From Cucumis sativus (taxonomy: Eukaryota; Streptophyta; Magnoliopsida; Cucurbitales; Cucurbitaceae), in assembly GCF_000004075.3 (NCBI RefSeq), contig NC_026658.2, positions 20,386,075-20,450,074 on the forward strand: 64,000 nt of DNA, given 5' to 3'. Made by a program: the position numbers and the translations under genes. Shown piece by piece: positions 38,001 through 48,849 of this stretch (its first letter is position 1; the number at the start of each line of letters is the position of its first letter). The notes under the pieces are model-generated. The model saw nothing but the letters and a program-made list of their open reading frames with translations, did not search any database and was not told the origin of the DNA.

Positions 38001-39943
38001 AAGGGTTACTTAGACCAAATCTTGACTCATGTGTTGCCAAGCTAGGTTTAATTGACATCTACACCCCAACTTGAGAAGAAGTGTTGGAAATAAGGGGTAG
38101 TCTTGATAGTTTATAGCCTCAAGGGTATTTCAGAATTTTACTTTACCCTAAGTTTATATCCTTTTTTGTATTAGGGCTTGCTAGAGCCTATAAAGTTGTC
38201 GTAACTTTCATTGTTTGTGAAAATAATAAAAAGTCTCTCTATCGTAGTTTTTTCTCCTTGTTCTAGGGTTTTCCATGTAAACCTTGTATTCTCTTTTCTA
38301 CAGTTCCACCTTGTACATGCTTTAATCTATTTCATTGAAAGTTTAGTTTCTCATGAAAAAAAAATGGTAATAGAAGAGTACACTATATTCAGCAAGAAAT
38401 ACCAAAACTCAACAAAAAAAAAAAAGAACATATTTACCTCATAACATAGAGGGTCAGCTTTGATAGCAGCTTTATACCTAAACGACGTTATAAAAAAATA
38501 GAATAATAAATGACATCATTCATTAACTTGAGGTTGCAAGATTTAACAACTATATAGGTTTTGGGAGGAATAAAAGAACGCCCATGAAGGTAGAAATGCC
38601 ATCATAAACTAACCAAAGTCGTGCCTGAGTACGGTTTTCAAGAGCTTCGTATGCCTTGCCTCTTAAAAAGCATGTTGCAGCGACTATCTGTTATAAGGAA
38701 GGAAAACAGAGGACCCTAATGATTCGATCAAGTTTCTAATCATAAACCATCACAAAGTTTAAACTCTAAACCCAAACCATCACAAAGTCTTTAATGAAGG
38801 GTGTTTTTATATTAAATGTTCGTTTAAAATAAATTGGCATGATGTAATTGAACAGTACATTAATCTCACGATCCTCACAATCTTTGTCAAGGTACATGCC
38901 ACTGTGATCCTTATTATCAAGCACATTGCCATGCTCATCCACGTTGGCATCCCCAAGCATTGCGAGGCATTGGTCCCACTCCTTCAATTCCTCCTAGTCA
39001 ATCAAAGATTTAAAAACGGACGTTAAGAATAGAAAATTTTTCTACACAAAAAAAAGATGTATTATTCCTGTCACTTGAACCCCTAAGACTTTGTGACAAA
39101 ATGCAAACACAGACCAGAGAAGCAGGAAATTCAATTTCCATTTACAAAATAATATCCAAACGTTTGCTTTCTCACCTGAAAAGAAACTCAGTAATTTCTA
39201 CACATCAAATATACTCCAATTTTTAGGCATCGCAGTTTCACTACTGAGGTAGTTCCACCACCATGTTTGATCATTTATTTGTTTTATCTAATCTCCAAGT
39301 TCTTGGTTTTACCCAGCTGTAATATTTGAGTGAAGTTTTTCGTGTCAAGTGAATACATGTAAATGGTTGAATTATTTCTTTATTTCCCTTATTAAGCATG
39401 TGCGAAGATTGAATAGATTCCATGAGATAAGTAACCACAGATTGCTCTTTCGTCCCGCTGTCTGTGTTTCTCATCTTTGAAGAAACTGAATTTCCAGCAT
39501 TTAAATTTTCCAACAAAAAGAAAGTTCCATTACGAGACCCACACAACATAAACGAAATTCACAAGAATAATTCCCAACTCCTCAAATCCAAACGCACACA
39601 CAAAAAAGGAACATAGGTTCAGAATCAGCACAAAAATTTAAAAAAAGAAAGAAAAAGAAACAGATAAACCGTGAAGCTTCAAGTAGCTCACAAGGCATTT
39701 AGCAGCAAGGTAGCGAAACCGAGGGTCACGGAGGACAATCTTAGAGGCATTGAGGAGGTGAAACGCACGACGAAAATGGCGTCCAAGAAAGAGGGCTTGG
39801 GCTTGCATGTAAATGTCGGCAGGGTCCTCAGTGAAAGCGGTGACTTTGTCAGCAAAGAAAATGGCGGACGAGTAGAGATGCTTGCTCAAACAATCCCTTA
39901 CAACACCTCGGAGCTTTTCGATCTCTTCCTCCCTCATTCTCAT
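23042..39943 (-). CDS. APC6: Anaphase-promoting complex subunit 6 (CDC16), 16 coding exons
   Basis: Exons (high to low): 39943-39692, 38993-38859, 38687-38614, 38477-38438, 33835-33790, 33512-33433, 33270-33089, 32971-32846, 32615-32541, 29593-29468, 29220-29151, 28709-28627, 24536-24423, 23873-23774, 23615-23580, 23146-23042. All use GT-AG and join in frame to 547 aa (Arabidopsis APC6/NOMEGA about 543 by recollection). Two Met codons, 39943 and 39937, could start; the second matches the Arabidopsis start. TPR repeats fill the protein, for example [20 protein letters not shown] (exon 1), [40 protein letters not shown] and [23 protein letters not shown]6 is a scaffold TPR subunit of the APC/C ubiquitin ligase, acting in the nucleus to drive cyclin destruction and gametophyte mitoses. 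Introns 4, 9 and 12 are 4.6, 2.9 and 4.1 kb because of retroelements; the exons are undamaged. Confidence 0.95.
24925..25640 (-). pseudogene. Copia RT/RNase H C-terminal part
   Basis: Minus strand: [40 protein letters not shown] (about 25380), then [60 protein letters not shown] and [10 protein letters not shown], ending [10 protein letters not shown] at 24925. This is the Ty1/copia RNase H (TDSDWAG, EAEYRA, CDN motifs) up to the usual C-terminus. One frame break separates the two ORF parts. Confidence 0.9.
25641..27214 (-). pseudogene. Copia gag and beginning of protease
   Basis: Order on the minus strand: a Thr/Asn-rich leader (27024-27215), a Pro/Ser-rich zone (26690-27000), [11 protein letters not shown] (about 26470, the gag N-terminal copia motif), [20 protein letters not shown] (about 26070), the zinc knuckle [14 protein letters not shown], then KLHGRPPGG and [11 protein letters not shown] (altered DSGA of the protease, near 25590). 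After this the element jumps to the RT C-terminus, so integrase and most of RT are missing. Confidence 0.85.
28044..28322 (-). mobile_element. Solo LTR in APC6 intron 12
   Basis: 279 bp with perfect short inverted ends TGTTAGG...CCTAACA. On the minus strand a GTTATAAATAG TATA-like word lies about 90 bases in. Flanks ATAAC and TCAAC match at 3 of 5 positions, a decayed target duplication. No body sequence, so a recombined solo LTR. Confidence 0.7.
29942..30339. mobile_element. Solo LTR nested in the 3' LTR of the intron-9 copia
   Basis: 398 bp starting TGTTAGGTCCC and ending GGCCTAACA, flanked exactly by CAATT on both sides (29937-29941, 30340-30344). Its removal restores a copia LTR that matches the 5' copy. 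Orientation not assigned. It therefore inserted after the copia did, and then lost its body by LTR-LTR recombination. Confidence 0.9.
30387..31463 (-). pseudogene. Copia gag fused to RNase H end
   Basis: Gag part: [39 protein letters not shown] and [15 protein letters not shown] (31150-31420), the UBN2/retrotran_gag pattern. It runs without stop into [15 protein letters not shown] (about 31030), which is the RT C-terminal connector. Downstream are [18 protein letters not shown] traces, [20 protein letters not shown] (about 30580-30625), [14 protein letters not shown], and [20 protein letters not shown] to 30387. The gag-RT joint marks a deletion of protease, integrase and the RT core. Confidence 0.85.
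34030..36390 (+). mobile_element. L1-type LINE fragment in APC6 intron 4, antisense to the gene
   Basis: ORF1 tail (34302-34580) and ORF2 start (34577) overlap as ATGA. ORF2 begins [20 protein letters not shown], the exonuclease-endonuclease-phosphatase start of plant L1 elements, with [13 protein letters not shown] at about 34850. Then [66 protein letters not shown] (RT, about 35945) and [40 protein letters not shown] (36120-36240). Frame breaks are present and RT ends shortly after its finger region, so the 3' part is gone. Left limit is approximate. Confidence 0.85.
36400..38310 (+). mobile_element. Ty1/copia remnant in APC6 intron 4 (3' half with LTR)
   Basis: Plus strand: [20 protein letters not shown] (about 36788), a stretch corresponding to WKTAVMEEMGALEKN (frameshifted), [18 protein letters not shown] at 37180-37240, [20 protein letters not shown] (37420-37480), [20 protein letters not shown] (about 37540), [20 protein letters not shown] (37824-37885) and [11 protein letters not shown] (about 38040). 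A polypurine ACTTGAGAAGAAG precedes a 3' LTR starting TGTTGGAAATAAGG at 38082. No 5' LTR was found; the left side abuts the LINE. Many stops. Confidence 0.8.
36656..36742 (+). repeat. 29-bp tandem repeat, three copies
   Basis: Unit CAAGCAGTGATAAAACTTTG plus ACAAAAACA, at 36656, 36685 and 36714, with one or two substitutions between units. Lies in the spacer coding region of the copia remnant. Confidence 0.9.
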
Positions 39944-40690
39944 GAATTTTTCTAACGCAAAAGAATTGAGATTTGATGAACAAAATAGAATTGAAAAGTC
40001 AAGTGTTCTATACAGAACAAATAGCTTTTGAACGAAACTCCAAAAACCACTATAACTGAAACTATGAGTACTTATTTCTAAACCACTCCTAAACTATTTA
40101 CTAGGCTCTTGAATCAACAATAAATAAATAACTAAGATCCTGGGGTTTGAAATTCAGTCCGAAAAACTCAATGGAAACTACAAGGGTGATCAAGAGAGGT
40201 TACCAATGAGTTCTTATACAATGACAATCTTAATCTTCGTTCCAAAACCCCAAACCTAGTCAGAAAATACAAACAGAAGTGTCCCGATAGCTAGAAACCA
40301 ATTTACACACATGAAAAGGTTTAGATGGACTTGTTACCTAGTAAACCTCACTAAATACACTTGAACGGTTGCTGGTCGAAGTTGGATTGAGTTCGATTAC
40401 TTATCAAAACGTATGCAAAACGATAGAACTCGTTATTTTGCAGCGCGTCGGACAGGAGAAGTCGTGGTCGCCGTCGCCGGACTGGAGTTCTCCTTCAGCC
40501 CTCTCCTAATCTTCTCTTCGAATAGTAAGCGCCAGCAAGAAGTTTGATTTTGGACTTGGCCGCCGAAGTCTTTTAATTTTCCTCTTTTTTGAAAAAACAA
40601 ATTACATAATCGTTTCGAATTCCCGCTTCGATTCTTCCTCATTTGGTTAAAAAAAAACTTTAGTTTGCTAGGCTTTCGCAAATGTAACTA
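39944..40690 (-). promoter_or_regulatory. APC6 leader and promoter region
   Basis: Upstream of the APC6 start on the minus strand. A GC-richer patch at 40440-40560 (GGCGACGGCGACCACGAC on the minus strand) surrounded by AT-rich DNA looks like transcribed 5' UTR, perhaps separated from exon 1 by a leader intron. An 82-codon open frame in it has no family motif. No TATA or transcript end could be fixed. Confidence 0.35.
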
Positions 40691-41642
40691 TTCAGTGTAC
40701 ATATCAATTTTGTCCACTTTGATATACAAGAATTAGTAGTTCTTCTCTCACTTTTGTACCAATATAGGGTTGCCAATAAGAAAAAGAATATCTTTTTTAA
40801 AAAACTTTTTTTTATAAAGTATGTTTAGAATCTAAAAGCTTACATTTGGTTTTTTATCCTCTAGTAATAAAATTATACTTAGGTCAAAATTATCATAAAA
40901 ATGTCATTAAACATTATGAACTAATTTCATAAAGAAATACACATTTTGAATCTTTTTTTAAAAAATATATATTTTTAAGATTAATCGCACGTCTTGAAAT
41001 TATTAATTTTTTTTAGTTAGGGACAATCCAAGTTTAGGAGCACAACAAATTTTAAATGTAAATACATAACCATAAAAAAATAATTGATTTCCAAAAACAA
41101 AATATAAATAAGATGAATAATTTTTTCTAGACAATATAATATCAACTAACAAAAAGATATGCAATTCGATCACGTTCTTCGAACGATCATGTTTGATGTC
41201 CTCATGATTTCTTTCAAAAATGTTAAAATGAAGTAGATTTAATTGATAGAGGAACATTTGCAAATTCCTATATTTAAATGTACATGAACATACGTTGAAA
41301 AAATATTTAAAATATTTAAAAATTAATAAAACAAAACAAAAAGAATGACAAAGTGAAAAATAGATAGTAAGAAGGAATAGAAAAAATAGATATTTGAGAA
41401 CGATTCCTCGTAAAACATCAAATAAACATTTATTCTAAAATTTGGTTGCATGTATTTTTTCTCAAATGATTTATTTCATAATCTCATTTTTTTAAAATAT
41501 TATTTTAAACCAACGTGAAACACCTCAATTTATCTTTAAATAAATTATTTTAAAAATTGAACACTTCTAAAACCAATCGAAACACACCCTTAGTCTTGAC
41601 TAAAAGTAATTTTTAACCTTTTCATTTTTATAATTTTAAAAC

Positions 41643-41675
<33 letters not shown>

Positions 41676-42933
41676 TAAATGTTCTTAAAAGGAAACTAAA
41701 AGTTTGAGGAAACAATTAAAAATGTATTTGATTTACTTATTAAAAAAAAAAAACTATTTCCAAAAACAATTCTTAAAATAACTTAATTTCAAAAACAAAA
41801 AATTGTCTCGTTTTTTTCTTAATTTTCCTTTCACAAAATTATGAATATTCGATCGATTTTACATTAATTGTATTTAAACTAATTAGAGATTAACATGCAT
41901 CAAAATTAAGAATACCAAATACACGATTTGCATTCAGAAATTTGGAATTTGGAATTGTTATATATGCATAGAACATATAATGTAATGAAGATTCATGATG
42001 TATGTTAAATCCTTTTGTTCTCTTGAGTGATGTCACGATATTCATAGGTAAGGATTTTGCTTATGCTCATAATTCGTGGATATTTTACTAAAGTTTTAAG
42101 TGTACAATGTTGGTAGTGAACTATCAGTATGCGCTCAAATTTTGTAATAACGATAACTCACTTGTTGTGCCTTAAAACTCTAATGATATGTCGCCATGGA
42201 CGGATTTATTAAGAGGTTAGAGGCACGTGTCCACCCTCACACCCTCACATTACAATATATCTTTAAAATGCATATTTTTATTATTTTATATCTTTGGTAT
42301 AGTGGCTGTATCTCCTTTAAAATCTAGAGGTTTTTGGTTCAAAACTCATCCATTACAATTTTTTTTTTTTTTGTTAATAGTGCCTCCTACATATGATTTC
42401 TGGATACGCCACTGTGTCGCGTGTGTATAAATTTTCTTTTCTTACGCTCAAGTGCAAAACATTGAAAATTATTTTCTGGATAAATCAGAATCGAATACGA
42501 AAACTTAGTAATGTATTAATTGGATGCCTAATTTTATGTTTTGGGGTGAGACTATACAATATAAATATATTCATACTATGTGATGAATCTAATCTATTAC
42601 TTACATCTGATAAATACAAATTTGAGGAATGCAAGTAGTGACGTGATCATGAAAGATGGGTGAGTATGAATGTAATGAACTAACAGTCAACATATTTCAG
42701 ACAACGGTGAATTGATGAAGGGAAATAGATTCACTACATGATGGTTGAACTAAAAAGACTTAGAAATTAATTTTGACAATAATAAGTTTCATACTTCTTC
42801 TAATTAAGACAAACACTTCTCGGCATTTTTACCACACATATTCATATCTCTAGATATATATGTTAAAGTTGACTACAACAAAAATAAATGTCATCTACAA
42901 CAAAAATTATGTAATAGTACGTCCTTGCACTTT
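40691..42933. other. Intergenic, very AT-rich
   Basis: Homopolymer A/T tracts, (AT)n at about 41645-41664 followed by (AAAT)n to 41680. At 42195-42415 a block reads on the minus strand AGTGGCGTATCCAGAAATC to TAAATCCGTCCATGG. It is reminiscent of common plant nonautonomous DNA elements with a TGGCGGATCCAG end. No protein gene seen. Confidence 0.5.
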
Positions 42934-43480
42934 CACTACAACAAAAATGGTCTACGGCGACAATTATTTTTTGTTGCGAACAAAATCTATCGGTTATTTA
43001 CAGTCATAGCATCGTCTGTTGTGAAAAGTCATTCCATGAAAGATTTCAAAAAATGTCACAATAAGTTTTTTCATGACAGAAAATAAATGTCATTAATTAC
43101 TATTTTATGACAACAAATATCTGTCATATTTTATTTTATGATAACAAATAAATGTCTTCATTTGCATATTAACGACAATTACAAAAATGTCGTAAATTCG
43201 TTTATTATGACATTTTTTATCTGTCAAGCATATGCTAATCGTGACAGTTTTTTATAAAGCAAATGTTATTGTTTCGCTATTGACGATAGTTACAAAATGT
43301 CAAGAATTCGTATATTATGACATTTTTTCCCTGTCAAAGATAAGTCAATCGTGATAGTTTTTTATAAAATTAAATTGTCATTGTTTTATATTGACAACAG
43401 TTACAAAATGTCACAAATTCGTATATTATGACATTTTTTTCTTATCGTATATTCCTCAATTACTACTTTTTTTTTCATGT
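42934..43480 (+). repeat. Left long terminal inverted repeat
   Basis: Array of imperfect units with TGACA(N)nTGTCA words, about 80-90 bases apart, for example ATTATGACATTTTTTATCTG, ATTATGACATTTTTTCCCTG and ATTATGACATTTTTTTCTTA. Mirrors 48340-48849. Confidence 0.75.
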
Positions 43481-44007
43481 TCTTCTTGTCGCTCTGCTAT
43501 TACACTAACCATTTCAATGACAATAATGTTCTAATACATCATACCCATATGGAACACAAAGAGTCGACATTTTATTATATATATGCGATAATATACTTTG
43601 TAATATTTGTACACCCATTGGCTAATAACCACTTTTTTTTGTTAAAAGGTAGTTTACATACAAAAAGAATAAACATTAACATCTTTAGGTACCAACAAAC
43701 CTAAAATCAGTACATTGGAATCAAGATTTTTCTACCAACCATACAAAAAGTCCTATATCAATCCATTGCTCCATCTTGGCTTCACTGCTCAAATGGATTC
43801 TTCTAAACCTAGTAAGAAAACAAAATCTAATTTTAAAGTATAACTAAAGAACATTATCTAAAAGAACGTTCTATTTAAAGCTAATTAAGGCACAGTGAAA
43901 ATGACACACAACAGAAGAGAAGAACAACCATAGATTTAATTATAACATTTCCAATCAAGTTTGAAACAATTTACAAGTACATCAAAAGTAGAAAGTATGG
44001 AACTCAA

Positions 44008-44262
44008 TGATTATCATCTCATGGAATGTTTAAGGTCCCCGGTCAAGGAAGAAAACAACATTGATGAAGGATCTTTTAAACAAATCCAATGCCATCTTTA
44101 ATTGGTCATTATGTAAGAATTTAAAGGATCATATTGACCATCATATCAAATCCATATGGAGCTCGAGGAAGATAGTTTGGACCGTTTTGGATGGCTATTA
44201 ACAAAGCTTGTGGTGTCCTCATCATGTGGACTGGTCCATCAGGACAAGCAAATAAGTATCAC
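44008..44262 (+). pseudogene. LINE endonuclease fragment inside the long-TIR element
   Basis: Plus strand reads IISWNV, stop, GPRSRKKTTLMKDLLNKSNA, then after a gap KDHIDHHIKSIWSSRKIVWT and a frameshifted SGGILIMW-like trace. This is the start of a plant L1 endonuclease (compare ISWNTRGL at 34577). Too short to place further. Confidence 0.6.
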
Positions 44263-45368
44263 TAACACAACAACTTATAACTTTCATACTCACTAAGAAA
44301 AACTATAAGTAAGTGTTCGATTAGAGGACATTAAACCAATGCCAATCAAAGAGGGAGGCTAATCAAATATGGGCAACAAATTTTACTATAAATATTATCG
44401 TTCCACTAATATGTTCCATTTTTTCCTAAAACCCAAAACCAACCGAATTTATACCTAAGTTATGTCTAGAAAAAAGTCCAACAAAGGTTGTTGGAGCATT
44501 TTCCAATCCTTCTTTTACATCTTCAATATAAACAATATACCTCTTTTTTTAGTAGTTACTAACCTCTTCATAGAAACAAGTGCAAGTAATCGCTTTAAAG
44601 AAATCCCTTTATATTGAGCTAACTACGAAGGAAGAATCTAGAAGTCACTATCAAGAAAGCATACATAAACATGTTGACAAGAGTTTAAAGAACTAAAACA
44701 CACCCATGAGTTTTATCAATGATATGAACTGCACACAAAGATGCTCGGTGAACAGACAATAAATGCATAAATTCTTTGAAAATGAAAATGTCAATTTGAT
44801 TGGTTTTATCTAAATAATTTGTTTCTTCTTCAAATGTAATTCATCGCATGTCGTATTTCAACACCAAGTTTCAAGTAACTTACCAACTTTATCGTGTTAA
44901 AATAAAAATAAAAATAAAAAACAAAGGAAACAAAGTGTAGAGAGACTTGAGAAATGATCATTCTCATATAATAACACAAACATAAATTGCAAAAGGTTTG
45001 TATGCCGCATATATATGACATTCAAACATAAACCTTCGGTGAAAAATCCACATGTCTAAGCATGTACGTTAAAAATCATCCTAATCTCATTTTGATTCCA
45101 AGTAAAGGAATTGGATCTAGTGCTTTTATGTTATCAATAAGGACCTAAAACGAAAAAAATAATAAAATTGGATCAAAACAAATATTTATTCACAAGCATC
45201 TAAACAACAATAATTTTGCAACTTACTTGACAGTAACCATCTCATTCCTCTCATGCAATTTGTTTAAAATCCTCCATTTTGCTAATGAAACAATGCCATC
45301 TAGTTGGTCATGTGTATTCCTCTCTCCAGCGACCGATATGATTCCACTAGTAAACTGAATGAAAATAT

Positions 45369-45535
45369 CACTACAAGAAAAACTACCTATTATGATAATT
45401 GTATACATCCCAAATTGAAAGGAGAAAAAAAAACTGTCACAAAAGCTAAAAAACTGCGTTTTTGGCGGGAAAAGACGGAATTTTTCGGATTTTACTTTCC
45501 GCGACAGTTATTTGGTGTCATAAAAGATACAAAAA
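45369..45535 (+). repeat. Additional CACTACAAGAAAAA terminus
   Basis: CACTACAAGAAAAACTACCT, then AACTGTCACAAAAGC and CGCGACAGTTATTTGGTGTC about 120 bases in. Same terminus type and subterminal word set as 42934 and 49386, so either an inner end of a nested copy or a rearranged end. Confidence 0.55.
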
Positions 45536-45639
45536 AATAATTTATTTAATTTATTTAAATAAACTTTATTTTAAATAAAAAATTTATTAAAATCAGATTT
45601 TTTCCTAATTCTAAAAACATTAAATAATTTATTTATTAA

Positions 45640-47000
45640 AATAAAACATCTCCAAAACTCTTTCTCTACCTCATCCTCCTCCTCCTCTTCTTCTTCTCTT
45701 CTTCTTCTCTTTTTCTTCTTCTCTATGGAAGATCCACATGTTGCCCCTCCTCGATTTTTCCTCCCTTCCGCTAACCATCTCTCTCCCTTTCTCACGCACG
45801 CCGGAAAAGACTAGACTTTTGGTCAACAACGCACGAAATCCCTCTCTCTCTCATTCAGCCGACGCAACCACCCAACACCCCTTGCACCGCTAAACTCACT
45901 GCTGAATCTCAACCATTATTTCTATTGTTTGTATTTATACAGTATATATTAACTTCAAATGCTTTCATTTTACCCACAATGTGATATATTGATGGTTCTT
46001 TTTATGAAAAACATCCCTCATAGTTTTGCTTTTATATGAGATATGTGTTTGTTTTGTCTACCATCCTATTCAATATTGTTGTTTACAATCATTTTTCTAA
46101 TTTGAATCTACATTTTTTCTTTATGGTTGGCTATGTGATGAAACATTTTGGTAGCTTACAATGTGTTTGATAAAATGCCTCAATGAAGCACTTGGTTGAT
46201 TTTTGATTGATTTTTGTTCGTTTGAATTAGGAAATCAAGGCCAAGGGAGATGTCATGGCTATGGGCTGAAGCTTTGAGAAAAAGAGAATGAAAAATGAAA
46301 TGTGAGATTTTAAACTTTGATGGTGTGAGTCTTTTTGTTTGTCTATGCATTTTCCAAGTGAATTTGAGTACTTTTGATTTTTCTATTGATATTTTGTTTA
46401 TGGTTGCTATTGAGTTGCTTTGATTGAAGGATAGAGGGAAGTGATTATTGATAATTATAAGTATGTTCTCTCTCCCTTTCTTACAATAAGGATAGTAGCA
46501 ACAAAAATTACTACATGTTCTATATTGAAAGGAAAGACAAAAAAATGATGGTGAATTAAGATTTATTTTGTATGGTAGAATTTTATTTGCCACTTACCAT
46601 GCTAGATCTTTCCAAGAGGAGTAAATTTGAAAATGTCGAAATACACCCTCTGCTTGAAACATAAACCGCGATGTATGTTATACACATTGGAAAGGTATGA
46701 ATGTGTATGTTGAAACTTAAGCCTATACACTTTCCAAGAGAATTTCTGTATGTTATCTATTTGGTTTTTGGCTTTAAGTTTTTGAAACTTAAGCCTATAC
46801 ACTTTTTTTACCTCTACTTTTTATCAACATTTTTAAACTATATTTTCTTCCTATGACTACCTTATTACATTTTGAATAATTGATTGAATTGAGGATTAGC
46901 GCAGAAAGTTCTCTTACTTCAAGGACGTTGTCGTTCTTTGTTCAAGTAAGTAATGTCTACCTCCCTACCAAAATACATATTCAACTATTGTGGTTTAAAG
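45640..47000. other. Noncoding body of the long-TIR element
   Basis: A pyrimidine-rich CTT/CTC tract (45660-45730), a 30-codon frame MEDPHVAPPRFFLPSANHLS... and GC-richer sequence to 45900 resemble a transcribed leader. Two copies of AAACTTAAGCCTATACACTT at about 46710 and 46784. The piece 46480-46640 recurs inverted at 49590-50060. No protein family seen. Confidence 0.4.
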
Positions 47001-48339
47001 TATATTTTGTATAATTCTAGTCTCATTGAAATTGTTTTAGTCTAATTAGTATGGTATATTAGTAGTATATCAACGTTTGCTTGAATTAATACCATCAAAA
47101 ATCTCCATAGTAGTTCTTTCCTTACTTTGAAAGATCTTGTTGTTCCTTTCCAACAATAGTGTTGGAAATTGGGGGGAGGGGGATTAAGGGCTTTATGAGA
47201 GTTATCAACTCAACTTTGTCAAATTGTCTTGTAAATGGAGTACGATTTAATCATTGAACATTTTTTCATACTTAGGGCTTGAAGAATCCTTGAGAGAGTG
47301 ACAATGCTTGTTGAATTTTTATGAAAATGCAACATTGAAAAGGTATTACTTATGAGTATTTATGTTCAATCTTATTTTGTTGTGATCAATTGAGATGCAT
47401 AATATGCACTAGAAATTTGTTAAAGTGCTAGACTTATATGTTTTTTTGATAAGGTTGGAAGGGCTCCAAGGTACGTTTTTAACTATTGAATTATAATGAA
47501 AATTGTTTGGACTTGTTAGTTCAAAGTTTAAATTGAGTTTAGCTTGTGAAACTCAAAGATTTCATTTGTATACTGATTATATATGTTGGTGTGGAATAGT
47601 TTATCTTGCATGTACCTAACAAAATGATTATGTTTGCTTGATTAGGGAATTTTATATAGAATTCCTACCTTCAAAAAGTTTACTTTGTCATATGTGCTGA
47701 AATTCATGCGTTCCTCTATTATATTTATTCTAAGGTGTTCTTTACAACATAAGCTCGCTCTATCTTGAATTAGTTTATAGATTTTGGTTGCTGATATTAA
47801 ATTCTACAAACGCTCATCAAGTACATGGTTAGGAAATAAGTTCTTGATTAGAAACAAAATTCATAATATATATAATGTTTCTTTTACATTCACATTACTA
47901 CATGATAGTCCTCCATTTTCTTCTTTGTTGTGGTAATGTTGGTTCACAAATGTATGTGTTGTGGATGCTTATATTCATGTTGTCTTTGTAGGTTAAATCG
48001 GAGTCGATAACTTCATGAGTTTTCTTTCAAAGAACATTTTCAGAGACGAACATTCTCGGTTGGTCGTTTATGCTTCTGCAGAAAATCTTGTTAGATGTAT
48101 TCTAATGCTATTTAAAATATTTTTTTGATTAAGGGTTGGGATTCCGTACTTGTAAATTGTTGAAACTTGATTGGAAATTTACGAATATTATAAATTGTAT
48201 TATATCGTATATATATTAAAGTGTTGGCTACTTTTTTCTATATGGGTATCAATATTATAAATTCAAAATTGTCATTCTCAGCTACATTATTGTCATTCAA
48301 ATGGTTCGTGTAATGGTGGAGCGGCAAGGAGAACAGGAA

Positions 48340-48849
48340 AAAATTGTAGTAAATTGAGAAATTTGCAACAGAAAATAAATGACGTAATAAATGAATTTGT
48401 GACAGTTATTAATTGTTGTCAATCCGAAAACGATGACAGTTGTTTAATAAAATAAATTGTCACGATTGCCCTATATGTGACAGGAAAAAAATGTCGTCAA
48501 TAGCAAAACAATGACATTTTTATAAAAAAGAAACTGTCGCGATTAACATATTCATGACAATTAAAAAATGTCACAATAAATGAATTCGCAACATTTATTT
48601 AACCGTCGTTAATACACAAATGATGATAGTTATTTGTTGTCATAAAATAAAATATGACAGTTATTTGACGCCGTTGAATTTTGATTAACGACATTTATTT
48701 CATGTCATAAAATAACTTATTGTGACAGTTTTTAAAAACTGTCATCGAAGGACTTTCCATGACTCCCGCTTCTATGACTAAAAATAACTATCATGAATTT
48801 TGTTTACGACAGTAAATAACTGTCATCGTAGACTACTTTTCTTGCAGTG
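48340..48849 (-). repeat. Right long terminal inverted repeat
   Basis: Inverted counterpart of 42934-43480, ending CTTTTCTTGCAGTG. Contains repeated AACAATGACATTTT / TGACAGTT.. words. Similarity to the left arm is visible over the whole length but imperfect, so the insertion is not recent. Confidence 0.75.

Larger units (their letters stand above)
42934..48849. mobile_element. 5.9-kb DNA element with about 500-bp terminal inverted repeats
   Basis: Left end CACTACAACAAAAATGGTCT; the right end read on the minus strand is CACTGCAAGAAAAGTAGTCT. Homology between the two ends continues about 500 bp inward (left to about 43480, right from about 48340). Shared segments are CACAATAAGTT, AAATAAATGTC, TGTCATATTTTATTTTATGA, TATTAACGAC and TAATCG(T/C)GACAG. 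The ends are built of repeated TGACA...TGTC words. The CACTA-like terminus suggests the En/Spm superfamily, but the long TIRs are unusual. Target duplication is not clear (TTT against CAT). No transposase ORF is recognisable inside. Confidence 0.7.

Noticed and set aside
40433..40681. 82-codon minus-strand frame upstream of APC6
   Set aside because: No motif; position and GC content fit untranslated leader. Kept only as part of the promoter/leader entry.
42195..42415. Possible hAT/Mutator nonautonomous element
   Set aside because: One end resembles a common AGTGGCGTATCCAG terminus but the other end does not mirror it well and no target duplication is visible; mentioned only in the spacer entry.
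46180..46593. 137-codon minus-strand open frame
   Set aside because: Phe/Ser/Lys-rich translation with no family motif, in a noncoding transposon body; its sequence is shared inverted with 49590-50060 where the frame is not kept.
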